Shown here piece by piece: positions 8,579-17,018 of a DNA stretch of 64,000 bases. The stretch comes from Bacteroidia bacterium (lineage in GTDB: Bacteria > Bacteroidota > Bacteroidia > J057), in the NCBI GenBank assembly GCA_033391075.1, contig JAWPMV010000001.1, positions 4,650,001 to 4,714,000 of the forward strand, given 5' to 3'. The notes under the pieces are model-generated. The model was not told where the DNA came from. It did not search any database and saw only the letters and a program-made list of their open reading frames with translations. Made by a program: the position numbers and the translations under genes. Position 1 is the stretch's first letter, and each line of letters starts with the position of its first letter.

Positions 8579-10621
8579 ATGAGTATAACACATCTTTCCG
8601 CGACTATGAGATCCTTATCGATACTTATCCTTGTGATAGCCATCCTGGGCAGCCTCGAATTGCATGCGCAAAAGGGGACCAATATCCTGGATCACAAAGA
8701 CCGAATCCGGGTCAAAGAAGTTTCTACTTTAAATTCCCGTTACCGCGAGACAAACCTGTCCATTACTCCGGATGGAAAATACCTCTATTTTATGTCTCTG
8801 AGAGGAGAGCAAAGATGGTCAAGCAGTTTCATGACCTTTAAAGGTGATTCCGTTTATGATGGAGATATCTGGTTCAGTACCAAAGTCAATGGTCAGTGGC
8901 AAAGGCCGCAGGTTCTCCCCTATGGAATCAACACCTTTAGTGGAGAGGATGAACCCCATATTAGTACAGACGGGAATCGTGTGTATTATCAAAGTTGGTA
9001 TGAGAGCAGGAGTCAGAATACGGGAGGCCCTTATTATGTGGCACAAAGAAATGGTAAATCCTGGTCAACTCCCAAAGGGCTGGGAGGGGGTATCGCCGAG
9101 TTTTTCAGCTTTGTCCCGGCCACTGATGGTATGACGATTTCTCCGGATGAAAGACGTTTTATTGTCGCGGCAGGTATGGAGTATGATAAACCCATGGATA
9201 TTTACATGAGTAAGCGGACGAGCCAGGGTTGGGGATATATGAAACGACTTCCAATAAGTACAGATCGAGACGAACGTTCAGTTTTTCTGGCTTCGGATGG
9301 AAAAACCCTCTATTTCGCATCGAATGGATATGGAGGATTCGGAGGTCTGGATATTTTCAAGACCACCCTCAATAGTGATGGAACCATGGGAGAAGTAATT
9401 AATATTGGAGAGCCTTTCAATTCTTCCCGGGATGATTATGGATTTATATTGACTGGAGATGGGAAGGAAGCCTACTTTATTCGAGATGGGAATATTCAAT
9501 TTGCCGATCTTAGAGAGGCAGACGAAAGGATAAAACCTGAGGTACTTATTGTAAATCATACCTTGAAAGGAAGTGTAAAGGACAGCTCCAGCTGGGTAGG
9601 ATTGAGAGCTACCGTCCAATTGTACAATGCCCGAACCAAACAGTTTGTTCAGCAAATCAAGACCTCCAGCTCAGGAAAGTATTCAATTACCCTGGCGAAT
9701 AAGGATCGTGTATATGATCAGGTGATTTTGGTAGATGGTTATCCTCCGAAAAAGAGAAGAATCACGATCAAAGCCCTGAGCTATTCTAAAACCATCCCCA
9801 GCAATTTCCTCATGGGCAAACCTCAATCCGAGAAACCCCCAATTGCGGAGGCCACAAAACCAAAACCTCAACCAGTCAGACCCAAGCCTCAGCCGAAGCC
9901 CAGAGAGCCCAGAGAGCCCATAGCTGAGAAACCCGTAGAGAAAAAACCAAAACCGACTCCCAAACCCATTGAGCAAATGGGAGACTTGAAAGCTTCCGAG
10001 CAGAAAATTGCCGAAAAGAAAATAGAAGCTCCTAAGGCGGAAGAAGTTAAGGTTCCCGTTGATCCCTATTCTTTTGAAGGAGTTGCCGAAAATAATCTCA
10101 TCCTGCTTCTTGACGTATCAGCCTCAATGAAGCGTCCCGACAAACTGCCTTTACTGAAAAAATCTTTTGCTAAAATGCTGGATCATATGCGGGCTGAGGA
10201 CAGAATTTCGATAATCGTGTACTCGGGGGAGGCTCGGGTAGTTTTGGAAGGAGTTTCTGCTGCCCGTAAACAGACCATAGAGGAAACCATCGACCGTTTG
10301 CGGTCATCAGGCAGCACCAAGGGTAAAAATGCCTTAAAGCGAGCCTATAAACTCGCAGAGCAATACTTCATCCCGGGTGGTAACAATCGTATTATCATGG
10401 CGACAGACGGTTACTTTGATGTACCGTCCCTATATAGTATTCCTGAGCGTAGTTCCAATCAGGGAGTAGCTCTGACCGTATTCTCTTTTGGGAAGCTCAA
10501 GCAAAGCAAAATTGATGAATTGGCAGAACTGGCAGATAAGGGTAAAGGAAACTTTGCCAATATCACCCGCAGTAATGTTGATGAGGCCTTGCTGAAAGAA
10601 GCGAAGGCGGTAATGAAGTAA
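8579..10621 (+). CDS. Exported PD40 beta-propeller / VWA-domain protein
   Basis: A signal peptide (hydrophobic core SILILVIAILGS, cleavage near LHAQ) targets it to the periplasm or cell surface; ATG 8606 is an alternative start. Residues about 55-310 hold WD40-like PD40 repeats (ITPDGKYLYFMS, STDGNRVYYQS, SPDERRFIVAAG, ASDGKTLYFASNGYGGFGGLDIF). A CarboxypepD-type beta sandwich follows (about 325-400), then a Pro/Lys-rich linker (about 415-490) and a C-terminal VWA domain (about 505-680). The VWA metal site is intact: D512-V-S-A-S, the Thr in SSGSTKG, and ATDG. In Bacteroidota, PD40 plus an OmpA or VWA domain is common in envelope proteins. The linker could span peptidoglycan, but no OmpA domain is present. 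A perfect terminator follows. Confidence 0.85.
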   Translation: MSITHLSATMRSLSILILVIAILGSLELHAQKGTNILDHKDRIRVKEVSTLNSRYRETNLSITPDGKYLYFMSLRGEQRWSSSFMTFKGDSVYDGDIWFSTKVNGQWQRPQVLPYGINTFSGEDEPHISTDGNRVYYQSWYESRSQNTGGPYYVAQRNGKSWSTPKGLGGGIAEFFSFVPATDGMTISPDERRFIVAAGMEYDKPMDIYMSKRTSQGWGYMKRLPISTDRDERSVFLASDGKTLYFASNGYGGFGGLDIFKTTLNSDGTMGEVINIGEPFNSSRDDYGFILTGDGKEAYFIRDGNIQFADLREADERIKPEVLIVNHTLKGSVKDSSSWVGLRATVQLYNARTKQFVQQIKTSSSGKYSITLANKDRVYDQVILVDGYPPKKRRITIKALSYSKTIPSNFLMGKPQSEKPPIAEATKPKPQPVRPKPQPKPREPREPIAEKPVEKKPKPTPKPIEQMGDLKASEQKIAEKKIEAPKAEEVKVPVDPYSFEGVAENNLILLLDVSASMKRPDKLPLLKKSFAKMLDHMRAEDRISIIVYSGEARVVLEGVSAARKQTIEETIDRLRSSGSTKGKNALKRAYKLAEQYFIPGGNNRIIMATDGYFDVPSLYSIPERSSNQGVALTVFSFGKLKQSKIDELAELADKGKGNFANITRSNVDEALLKEAKAVMK

Positions 10622-10640
10622 CTATTTTTCCAGAAAAGAT

Positions 10641-10678
10641 ATCAAAAAAGGGCTGGTGTTGATCAGCCCTTTTTTGAT
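10641..10678. terminator. Strong bidirectional rho-independent terminator
   Basis: A perfect 15-bp stem (10641-10655 with 10664-10678, core AAAAAAGGGCTG / CAGCCCTTTTTT) surrounds an 8-nt loop. The A and T runs at the two ends make it usable on both strands. It lies 20 bp after the propeller-VWA stop. Confidence 0.9.
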
Positions 10679-10847
10679 TACAGAGAAAAAACACAGCCTT
10701 TGACCAGGCAGAAATTTGAATGCCAGACTAACGCCAGGAGGAGATTTAATGCTAAATGTATTCGAAGCAGCTGATTTGAAATTGAGAATGCCTACACTTT
10801 TCCATTCCGGGTAAAACATAGATTCCTCTATAAGTTCGGCGAGACAA

Positions 10848-11030
10848 TAACTTTGTCTTTACTCTCATCTAGCGCTATCTCATTTCAATTCTTTTTGCCA
10901 GAGATTTTATATAATCTAGCTAATAAGCAAATGTGAGCAATCCCATATATTTTCATGAGCTGCTCTTAATACAGTTCATACGCTACCTAAAAATAAAAAG
11001 GCCTCCCAATGGGAGGCCTTTTTTATTTGC
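10848..11030 (+). ncRNA. Possible small RNA between a TAACTTTG box and a terminator
   Basis: The 427-bp gap between 10621 and rpsA has no credible gene. On the + strand, TAACTTTG at 10848-10855 fits the Bacteroidota -7 box exactly, and the hairpin at 10991-11028 with its T-run can terminate + strand transcripts. A transcript of about 165 nt (roughly 10862-11028) would result. No TTTG -33 element is visible about 20 bp upstream, and no homology to a known RNA family is recognised. This is an inference from signals only. Confidence 0.25.
10991..11028 (-). terminator. Terminator after rpsA (bidirectional)
   Basis: A 13-bp stem AAAAAGGCCTCCC / GGGAGGCCTTTTT with a 3-nt loop is flanked by A- and T-rich ends. 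It sits 20 bp past the rpsA stop on the - strand, and is also able to end + strand transcripts. Confidence 0.9.
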
Positions 11031-11048
11031 TAAGGATAGAGACTAGCT

Positions 11049-13223
11049 CTACTCTTCTGCTTTTGCATCATCAGCTGCCTCTTCAGCGGCTTCAGCAACC
11101 TCTTCTACTTTCTCCTCAACTACTTCAGCAGCAGCTTCTGCAGTTTCTTCTACGGCAGCTTCTACTACTTCTTCAGCAGCTGGAGCTTCCTCTTCTTTAG
11201 GAGCTTCCTCCTCTTTAGGTGCTTCTTCCTTTTTGACAGCTTTCTTCTTCGCTTTCGCCTTTGGCTTTGGAGTATCTTTGTTCTCCTCAGCTTCCATTTG
11301 CGCCTTCAATTGAGCCAGAGCGTCGATATCTCCAAGGGTAGTGGTACTCGCTTTGGCTGCAGGAGCTTTTTGCTGAGACTTACCTTTGGCATTAGGACTT
11401 TTGGCTTTTTGACGAGACACTTTTGGTTCAGGAACTTCTTCTTCCTTCCAGGTATGCAAGTGAGACATCACCAAACGCTTCGCATCTTTGTTGAATTCAA
11501 CAACAACAAATTCTGAGCGGTCGTCTGCTTTCAGTTCTTCCTTGCCATCCTCAACTTTGAGGAATTTGGTAGGAACAGTTCCTTCTACACCGTACTCAAG
11601 CTCTACAATACCGCCCTTCTTGTCAATACGCTTGATAGTACCTTCGTGCTTGGAACCGAGGGTGAAGATAGAAGCGAAAGTTTCCCAAACGTCTTCGGTG
11701 AGCTGCTTGTGTCCAAGGCTCAAACGTCTGTTATCTTTATCAATATCCAGAACCACTACATCGAGATTCTCGTCAACCTTCACATATTCTGAAGGATGCT
11801 GGAATTTCTTGGTCCAAGAGAGGTCGGAAATGTGAACAAGTCCGTCAACTCCTTCTTCCAACTCAACAAAGAGTCCGTAGTTGGTCATGTTTCTTACCAA
11901 ACCAGTGTGCTGGCTGGCAACAGGATATTTAATTTCAATATCTGACCATGGATCTTCTTTAAGCTGCTTGAGTCCGAGAGACATCTTGCGATCTTCGCGG
12001 TCGATGTTCAGAACTACAGCTTCAAGCTCCTGACCTTCTTTGAAGGTTTCTCCAGGGTTTTTGATGTGCTGAGACCAGGACATTTCGCTGGTATGAATAA
12101 GTCCTTCCACACCGGGAACAACTTCCAGGAATACTCCGTAATCAGCTACAGTAACAACTTTACCCTTGATCTGAGATCCTTCTACCACTGTTTCAGGCAA
12201 TGAATCCCATGGATGTGGAGTAAGCTGCTTCATACCCAGGCTGATGCGTTTTTTCTCATCATCAAACTCGAGTACAACCACATTGACCTTCTGGTCAAGC
12301 TCAAGCACTTCGTCTGGGTGGTTGATACGTCCCCAGGAAATGTCTGTAATGTGCAGAAGTCCATCTACGCCACCCAGGTCGATGAATACACCGAAATTGG
12401 TCATGTTTTTCACAGTACCTTCCAGTACCTGACCTTTTTCCAGGTTGGCAAGGATCTCCTTGCGTTGTTCTTCGAGTTTAGCCTCGATAAGGATTTTGTG
12501 AGATACAACTACGTTTTCGTAGGCGTGATTGATCTTCACAACTTTGAATTCCATGTTACGCCCAACAAATGCGTCGAAATCACGCACAGGCTTAACATCG
12601 ATTTGGGATCCAGGCAAGAATGCCTCGATTCCATTAATGTCAACGACGAAACCACCCTTTGTACGTCTCATTACGAGACCATTCAGGATAACATCGCTCT
12701 CCATAGACTTGTTGATAAGTTCCCATGAGCGCATGTTTTTGGCACGCTTGCGGGATAGCAACAATTGTCCATTCTGATCTTCCACCTTTTCGATGAAGAC
12801 TTCTACTTCATCTCCGGCTTTCATTTCAGGGAGGTCGCGAAATTCCGAAATGGGTACAATTCCTTCAGATTTGAATCCGATGTTCAGAACTACTTCTTTG
12901 TCACCGATACTTACTACGCTTCCGTTAACGATTTCATTTTCGTTAAACTCGCGGAGAGTACCTGCGTAGAGTTTTTCCAACTCTGCACGTTCTGTAGGTG
13001 AATAGTCGTCTTCGTCTTTCCACCAATCATCATCATCATCGTCATCTGAGGATGCTACTTCTACCAATTCTGCCTTTGAGACAGGCTTTTCTTCGGGAGT
13101 AGCCTCTTCGGCGGGAGTTTCTGCAGCCGTTTCTGGCTCCGGGGTCGTTGTCTCAGGGGTAGGTTCTACTACCTCTGGAGTTTCCTCGTTATTCACGAGA
13201 TTCTTGTCGTTTTCTTCTACCAT
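11049..13223 (-). CDS. rpsA: 30S ribosomal protein S1, long form with acidic ends
   Basis: S1 binds mRNA upstream of the start codon on the 30S subunit, important where Shine-Dalgarno sites are weak, as in Bacteroidota. Six S1 OB-fold repeats are visible: about residues 98-168, 185-250, 268-338, 352-425, 440-510 and 525-597. Repeats 3-5 are the best conserved (e.g. VKNMTNFGVFIDLGGVDGLLH, VRNMTNYGLFVELEEGVDGLV). The N-terminus (1-75) is acidic and includes a seven-Asp run followed by WWKDEDD. The C-terminal 120 residues change from Lys-rich to a low-complexity Glu/Ala tail. At 724 residues it is longer than the enterobacterial protein (about 557). The tail explains several open frames on the opposite strand here, which I regard as shadows. 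Confidence 0.95.
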   Translation of the reverse strand: MVEENDKNLVNNEETPEVVEPTPETTTPEPETAAETPAEEATPEEKPVSKAELVEVASSDDDDDDDWWKDEDDYSPTERAELEKLYAGTLREFNENEIVNGSVVSIGDKEVVLNIGFKSEGIVPISEFRDLPEMKAGDEVEVFIEKVEDQNGQLLLSRKRAKNMRSWELINKSMESDVILNGLVMRRTKGGFVVDINGIEAFLPGSQIDVKPVRDFDAFVGRNMEFKVVKINHAYENVVVSHKILIEAKLEEQRKEILANLEKGQVLEGTVKNMTNFGVFIDLGGVDGLLHITDISWGRINHPDEVLELDQKVNVVVLEFDDEKKRISLGMKQLTPHPWDSLPETVVEGSQIKGKVVTVADYGVFLEVVPGVEGLIHTSEMSWSQHIKNPGETFKEGQELEAVVLNIDREDRKMSLGLKQLKEDPWSDIEIKYPVASQHTGLVRNMTNYGLFVELEEGVDGLVHISDLSWTKKFQHPSEYVKVDENLDVVVLDIDKDNRRLSLGHKQLTEDVWETFASIFTLGSKHEGTIKRIDKKGGIVELEYGVEGTVPTKFLKVEDGKEELKADDRSEFVVVEFNKDAKRLVMSHLHTWKEEEVPEPKVSRQKAKSPNAKGKSQQKAPAAKASTTTLGDIDALAQLKAQMEAEENKDTPKPKAKAKKKAVKKEEAPKEEEAPKEEEAPAAEEVVEAAVEETAEAAAEVVEEKVEEVAEAAEEAADDAKAEE

Positions 13224-13266
13224 GTCATATAGGTCTCCTTTCTGCCCAGTTTTACTGAGGCGGCTG

Positions 13267-13297
13267 CAAAGTTAATAATTATTTAGGGTTAATCAAT
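13267..13297 (-). promoter_or_regulatory. Candidate rpsA promoter (ATTG-N19-TAACTTTG)
   Basis: Read on the - strand, the -33 ATTG lies at 13297-13294 and the -7 TAACTTTG at 13274-13267, spaced by 19 bp. The -7 box is an exact TAnnTTTG. It ends 43 bp before the rpsA ATG. Confidence 0.55.
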
Positions 13298-13467
13298 ATC
13301 TATTGACAAGAAGACGGGCAATTAAGCCTATTTTCGCAAAATGTCCTCAATATTTCTGCTGAAGAAAAGGGAAATTGCTGGTTTTGAAGCAGATGAGAAA
13401 AAATAATTGAAAGGATTTCCACACTTTTGACCATTTATCTTACAATTACTCCTCTTCATAAGGAATC

Positions 13468-13494
13468 TTGGACAATCGGAGATTTTTATGTTTG
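13468..13494 (+). promoter_or_regulatory. Candidate metK promoter (-7 box TATGTTTG)
   Basis: TATGTTTG at 13487-13494 is an exact TAnnTTTG match 69 bp before the metK ATG. The only upstream TTG (TTGG at 13468-13471) is spaced by 15 bp, shorter than usual, so this is less sure. Confidence 0.35.
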
Positions 13495-13563
13495 TATTTA
13501 TACGACAAGGGATGCAAATTTGGGGGTTAATTAATTTTTCAGGTAAATAACAAACAAAAAAGC

Positions 13564-14898
13564 ATGCCTTATTTATTTACTTCAGAGTCCGTGTCTGAAG
13601 GACATCCCGATAAAGTAGCAGATCAAATATCAGATGCGGTTCTCGATGCAATGCTCGCTCAGGACCCTGACTCCCGCGTAGCTTGTGAGACATTAGTTAC
13701 AACAGGGCAAGTTGTATTAGCTGGAGAGGTTACTACTAAAGCTTTTGTAGATCTTCAGGACGTAGTAAGAAAAACCATCGAAAGGATCGGTTATACATCA
13801 GATGAATACCAATTTAGTGCAGCATCTTGCTCCATCATGTCTGCCCTTCATGAGCAGTCCGCTGATATAGCAAGAGGAGTAGATAGTGATGAGGATGCTA
13901 ATAAGGACCAGGGTGCAGGGGACCAGGGAATGATGTTTGGATATGCAAGCAAAGAGACGAAAGAATATATGCCCATGGCATTGGCTTATTCTCATCGCCT
14001 GGTTGAAGAACTCGCACATATCAGAAAGCATGAGGCTCACCTCATGCCTTATCTAAGACCCGACTCTAAATCTCAGGTTACTATAGAGTATGGAGACGAT
14101 AATCAACCGATTCGGGTACATACGGTAGTTCTCTCAACTCAACACGATGATTTTGTACAGCCTGAAAATGATTCGGCAGCCGCTCAGGTAGCAGCCGATA
14201 ATGCTATGCTTGCAAAAATTAAAGAAGATGTAGTCAATATCCTCGTTCCTCGTGTGATCGATGCAGATCTGCTCGATGAAAACACCATCTACCACGTAAA
14301 CCCTACCGGTAAGTTTGTGATTGGTGGGCCACATGGTGATAGTGGACTGACAGGAAGAAAGATCATTGTTGACACCTATGGAGGTAAAGGAGCACATGGA
14401 GGAGGAGCTTTCTCTGGAAAAGATTCTTCCAAAGTAGATAGAAGTGCTGCTTATGCTTCTCGCCATATTGCCAAGAATCTTGTTGCAGCAGGTGTTGCAG
14501 ATGAGATTCTCGTACAATTGGCCTACGCGATTGGAGTTGCAGAACCGGTATCTATCAATATCAATACCTATGGAACCAATAATGTAGACCTGAGTGATGC
14601 AGAAATCGCTGAAAGAGTAAAAGCCAATTTCTCATTCACACCGGCTTCTATCGTGAAGCACCTCGGTCTTAAGAATCCTATCTTCTCTGCAACTGCTGCT
14701 TACGGACACATGGGTCGTGCCAGCTTTGACAAAGAAGTAGAGACTCGTTATACAGAAATAAAGAAAGAAGGTAATACAGAATCAACCGTTCGTAAAATAG
14801 AAATGAAAACGGTAAGTTTCTTCCCCTGGGAGAAACTGGATCTGGTTGAAAAGATCAAAACTGTATTTGCTGCAAATTTTAAGAAAGAACCTGTTTAA
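13564..14898 (+). CDS. metK: S-adenosylmethionine synthase
   Basis: MetK makes S-adenosylmethionine from methionine and ATP, supplying the methyltransferases of the cell. The N-terminus [18 protein letters not shown] contains the ATP-binding GHPDK motif. [14 protein letters not shown] is the MetK signature loop, and [21 protein letters not shown] and [19 protein letters not shown] hold the phosphate, Mg and K ligands. At 444 residues it is slightly longer than E. coli MetK (384), because of an insertion around residues 155-210 and a C-terminal extension. Both are usual in Bacteroidota. It is preceded by its own promoter candidate and followed by a terminator, so it is probably monocistronic. 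Confidence 0.97.
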   Translation: MPYLFTSESVSEGHPDKVADQISDAVLDAMLAQDPDSRVACETLVTTGQVVLAGEVTTKAFVDLQDVVRKTIERIGYTSDEYQFSAASCSIMSALHEQSADIARGVDSDEDANKDQGAGDQGMMFGYASKETKEYMPMALAYSHRLVEELAHIRKHEAHLMPYLRPDSKSQVTIEYGDDNQPIRVHTVVLSTQHDDFVQPENDSAAAQVAADNAMLAKIKEDVVNILVPRVIDADLLDENTIYHVNPTGKFVIGGPHGDSGLTGRKIIVDTYGGKGAHGGGAFSGKDSSKVDRSAAYASRHIAKNLVAAGVADEILVQLAYAIGVAEPVSININTYGTNNVDLSDAEIAERVKANFSFTPASIVKHLGLKNPIFSATAAYGHMGRASFDKEVETRYTEIKKEGNTESTVRKIEMKTVSFFPWEKLDLVEKIKTVFAANFKKEPV

Positions 14899-14914
14899 GG
14901 TTCACGCATGTAAA

Positions 14915-14950
14915 AAAATCCGATGTGAGATCAATCTTGCATCGGATTTT
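14915..14950 (+). terminator. Terminator after metK
   Basis: A perfect 11-bp stem AAAATCCGATG / CATCGGATTTT (14915-14925 with 14940-14950) has a 14-nt loop. It lies 16 bp after the metK stop and upstream of the next gene's ATG at 14981. The following T-run is short. Confidence 0.75.
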
Positions 14951-14980
14951 GCGTATATAAAGAAATCATTGCCAACAATT

Positions 14981-15682
14981 ATGCGATACCCTAAAGTCTT
15001 ATGCCTGATTTTCCTTTGCAGTATTCTTTTCTATGCCTGCGGAGAGAAGGATAAATCCCAGCAAAATCCACAGGATGAACTGATTTCAGATGCCTTAGAA
15101 GATTCTCGATTAGATATAGATGAAGATTGTCCCGGAGGCCTTATGGTTATCTGTAATTCCGGTTTGAGTTTCGCTCCTTTGGGACTAAAGATTGCGGACT
15201 TGCATGCCATCGGGATTGAAGAGGTGGAAGAAGCAGATTCGCTGGATTATGAAATGGGTTATGTGAGATTGAATCGAAGTTTTTCTTTCAGCAATGGCTT
15301 TATCCTCCTCGAAGGAGATGCCCTGACAGAAGAAGGCGCATCAGCAGAGGAAATTTCGGATAGCAATCTCTCCAGGATAAGAATTGAAGCAAAAGGATTT
15401 AAGACACCGGATGGGGTTCATACCGGTATGAGTGTATCAGAACTCAGTGAGCTGTATTCAGATGAAGACTTAAGCGTTCTTTCTTTTGCCAGCTTTGAAC
15501 AATTCAGAGACAATCCTCGCTATCAGTTTCTCATTCTGAATCCGGAAAAATATCCCAATATCACCTATCTCCTCCCCGATCCGGGAAATCAACTTTTCGA
15601 ACAATTAGAAAATAAAGAGGATATAAAACTGAGTCAGCTCCCAAAGGAAACCATGATCAGTAGTATCGTAATCAGTGTTTAG
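14981..15682 (+). CDS. Hypothetical lipoprotein, 233 residues
   Basis: The signal peptide with lipobox LFYAC (MRYPKVLCLIFLCSILFYAC) marks an envelope lipoprotein. ATG 14981 is chosen because the open frame further upstream runs through the metK end and its terminator. The mature protein begins with an acidic linker, then CPGGLMVICNSGLSFAPLG, an alternating beta-rich core, and a segment GVHTGMSVSELSELYSD. That last segment resembles the G(M/L)..G.S..EL...Y pattern seen in proteins with a repeated periplasmic alpha/beta unit. No enzyme motif is seen and function is unknown. Its 3' end converges with the WG-repeat gene (5-bp gap). Confidence 0.75.
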   Translation: MRYPKVLCLIFLCSILFYACGEKDKSQQNPQDELISDALEDSRLDIDEDCPGGLMVICNSGLSFAPLGLKIADLHAIGIEEVEEADSLDYEMGYVRLNRSFSFSNGFILLEGDALTEEGASAEEISDSNLSRIRIEAKGFKTPDGVHTGMSVSELSELYSDEDLSVLSFASFEQFRDNPRYQFLILNPEKYPNITYLLPDPGNQLFEQLENKEDIKLSQLPKETMISSIVISV

Positions 15683-15687
15683 CGGAA

Positions 15688-16941
15688 TTAGTTTTCCTGG
15701 ATATAAATGATATCCCCATCCAGGTTCATGAAGGCATATAAGCCCGCATAATCATTATGGGTAGGACCTAAACGAACCTGAGCCATTCCATTCTTAAAAT
15801 TGCCGGCCCATAAAAATTCGTATTCTGTAAGCATACTTCCGTCAGGTTCCATATAGCCCCAATATTCTCCCCTCTTAACCGCCGCTACTCCCTCTACGAA
15901 GCCTTTGGCATCTTGAAAAACAGGATTGTGCACAAAGTGCCCAAACATATCGATGAATCCCCATTTGGGTCCGCGATTACCAATGATCTGTTTATCAGGA
16001 TTATATTTTAAGGTATCTGGATTGCTTCCAACTAAAACAGGGGCAAGTCCACTCCCAAAATCTCCGATCTTGTCAAACTGTGCGGTAAACATAAATTTCC
16101 CACTGGTATCGATCAGGGCATATTTGATTTCGTCATCATCCTGAATCGATTGCCCCAACATTTTGGGTTTGACTACGGCCAATCCATCTTTAAATTCAGA
16201 GACAATCCGGTACATAGGCAGTTCTCGCTCTCCTTTGGTATTATAGATCACTTGCCGGAGATCTTTCCCCATAGCGAGTATCCTCCCTTGTGAGAATTCA
16301 ACTGGATACACAAACTGAGGTTCAATGATGATTTCTCCCCAATAATTTATATATCCCCAGGAACCATCAATGTAAACTGCAGCAAGTCCTTCTTTAAATC
16401 GCCTTGCTGAACGAATGGGATAAGTCTTAATGCTATTATCTTCTTCTTTCTTCCAGGCAGATGCTATATATAAGGTATCTTTTAATTTATCAGCCAGAAA
16501 TCCGATATAGAACCATCTCCCTTCTTTGTAAACAGGAGCGAGACCTTCTGAAAAAATATAGCCTTCATGCATAGACATCGAAAGATCTCTGAGGTCATAG
16601 GGCTTTGCATAGGTAGGGGGAGAGTCGTATACGGGATTTATCAGGAACCTTCCATAAGAATCTACAAAGCCCCACTTCCCATCTGTAGGAAAATGATTGC
16701 GATAGCGGGTACCTCCGATATTTACTCCGCCAAATCCTTCTGAAAACTCTGTTGCGTAATCAAATTGCTGTGGAATGGCGATGTTTCCTGATTCATCGAT
16801 ATATCCCCACTGTCCTCCTACGCCTCCCTGCACTGGCCAACGTTGTTCGAAAGGACTTTCCTCTCCTCCCTCGCAAGAAGCCAGTAAAAAAAGCAGCGAT
16901 ATTCCCAAGCAAATCCTGAAATATGTAGAAAGCTGTTCCAT
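15688..16941 (-). CDS. WG-repeat lipoprotein
   Basis: The start at ATG 16941 (MEQLSTYFRICLGISLLFLLASC) gives a signal peptide with lipobox LLASC; a further upstream ATG at 16995 would add 18 residues before the hydrophobic core. The mature protein is built of WG (KWG) repeats of about 45-75 residues, visible at WGYIDESGNIAIP, WGFVDSYGRFLINP, WGYINYWGEIIIEP, WGFIDMFGHFVHNP and WGYMEPDGSML. They alternate with F..G.A.V segments. WG-repeat proteins are common in Bacteroidota envelopes and are assumed to bind something, but no substrate is established. It is convergent with the lipoprotein gene at 14981 and lies 77 bp downstream of radA. Confidence 0.88.
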   Translation of the reverse strand: MEQLSTYFRICLGISLLFLLASCEGGEESPFEQRWPVQGGVGGQWGYIDESGNIAIPQQFDYATEFSEGFGGVNIGGTRYRNHFPTDGKWGFVDSYGRFLINPVYDSPPTYAKPYDLRDLSMSMHEGYIFSEGLAPVYKEGRWFYIGFLADKLKDTLYIASAWKKEEDNSIKTYPIRSARRFKEGLAAVYIDGSWGYINYWGEIIIEPQFVYPVEFSQGRILAMGKDLRQVIYNTKGERELPMYRIVSEFKDGLAVVKPKMLGQSIQDDDEIKYALIDTSGKFMFTAQFDKIGDFGSGLAPVLVGSNPDTLKYNPDKQIIGNRGPKWGFIDMFGHFVHNPVFQDAKGFVEGVAAVKRGEYWGYMEPDGSMLTEYEFLWAGNFKNGMAQVRLGPTHNDYAGLYAFMNLDGDIIYIQEN

Positions 16942-17018
16942 ATTGTGTGTGAAGCTACTATTATTTTTTAAGGATTTGAGCAGATTTAGTTTCAAAAAAT
17001 GTACTAAAGCTTTATTTA

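Larger units (their letters stand above)
13224..13563. other. rpsA-metK divergent intergenic region
   Basis: This 340-bp spacer holds the promoters of rpsA (-) and metK (+), listed separately. I looked for a SAM-responsive riboswitch before metK and recognised none. The remaining sequence is AT-rich without a credible small gene or stable hairpin. Confidence 0.6.

Noticed and set aside
10622-10819. 65-residue open frame on the - strand after the propeller-VWA gene
   Set aside because: It crosses the perfect terminator at 10641-10678 and has no recognisable pattern.
12213-12728. 171-residue open frame on the + strand inside rpsA
   Set aside because: Shadow of the repeated S1 domains on the other strand.
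13400-13563. SAM riboswitch before metK
   Set aside because: No known SAM aptamer pairing pattern was recognised; only a promoter box is seen. A covariance-model search would settle it.
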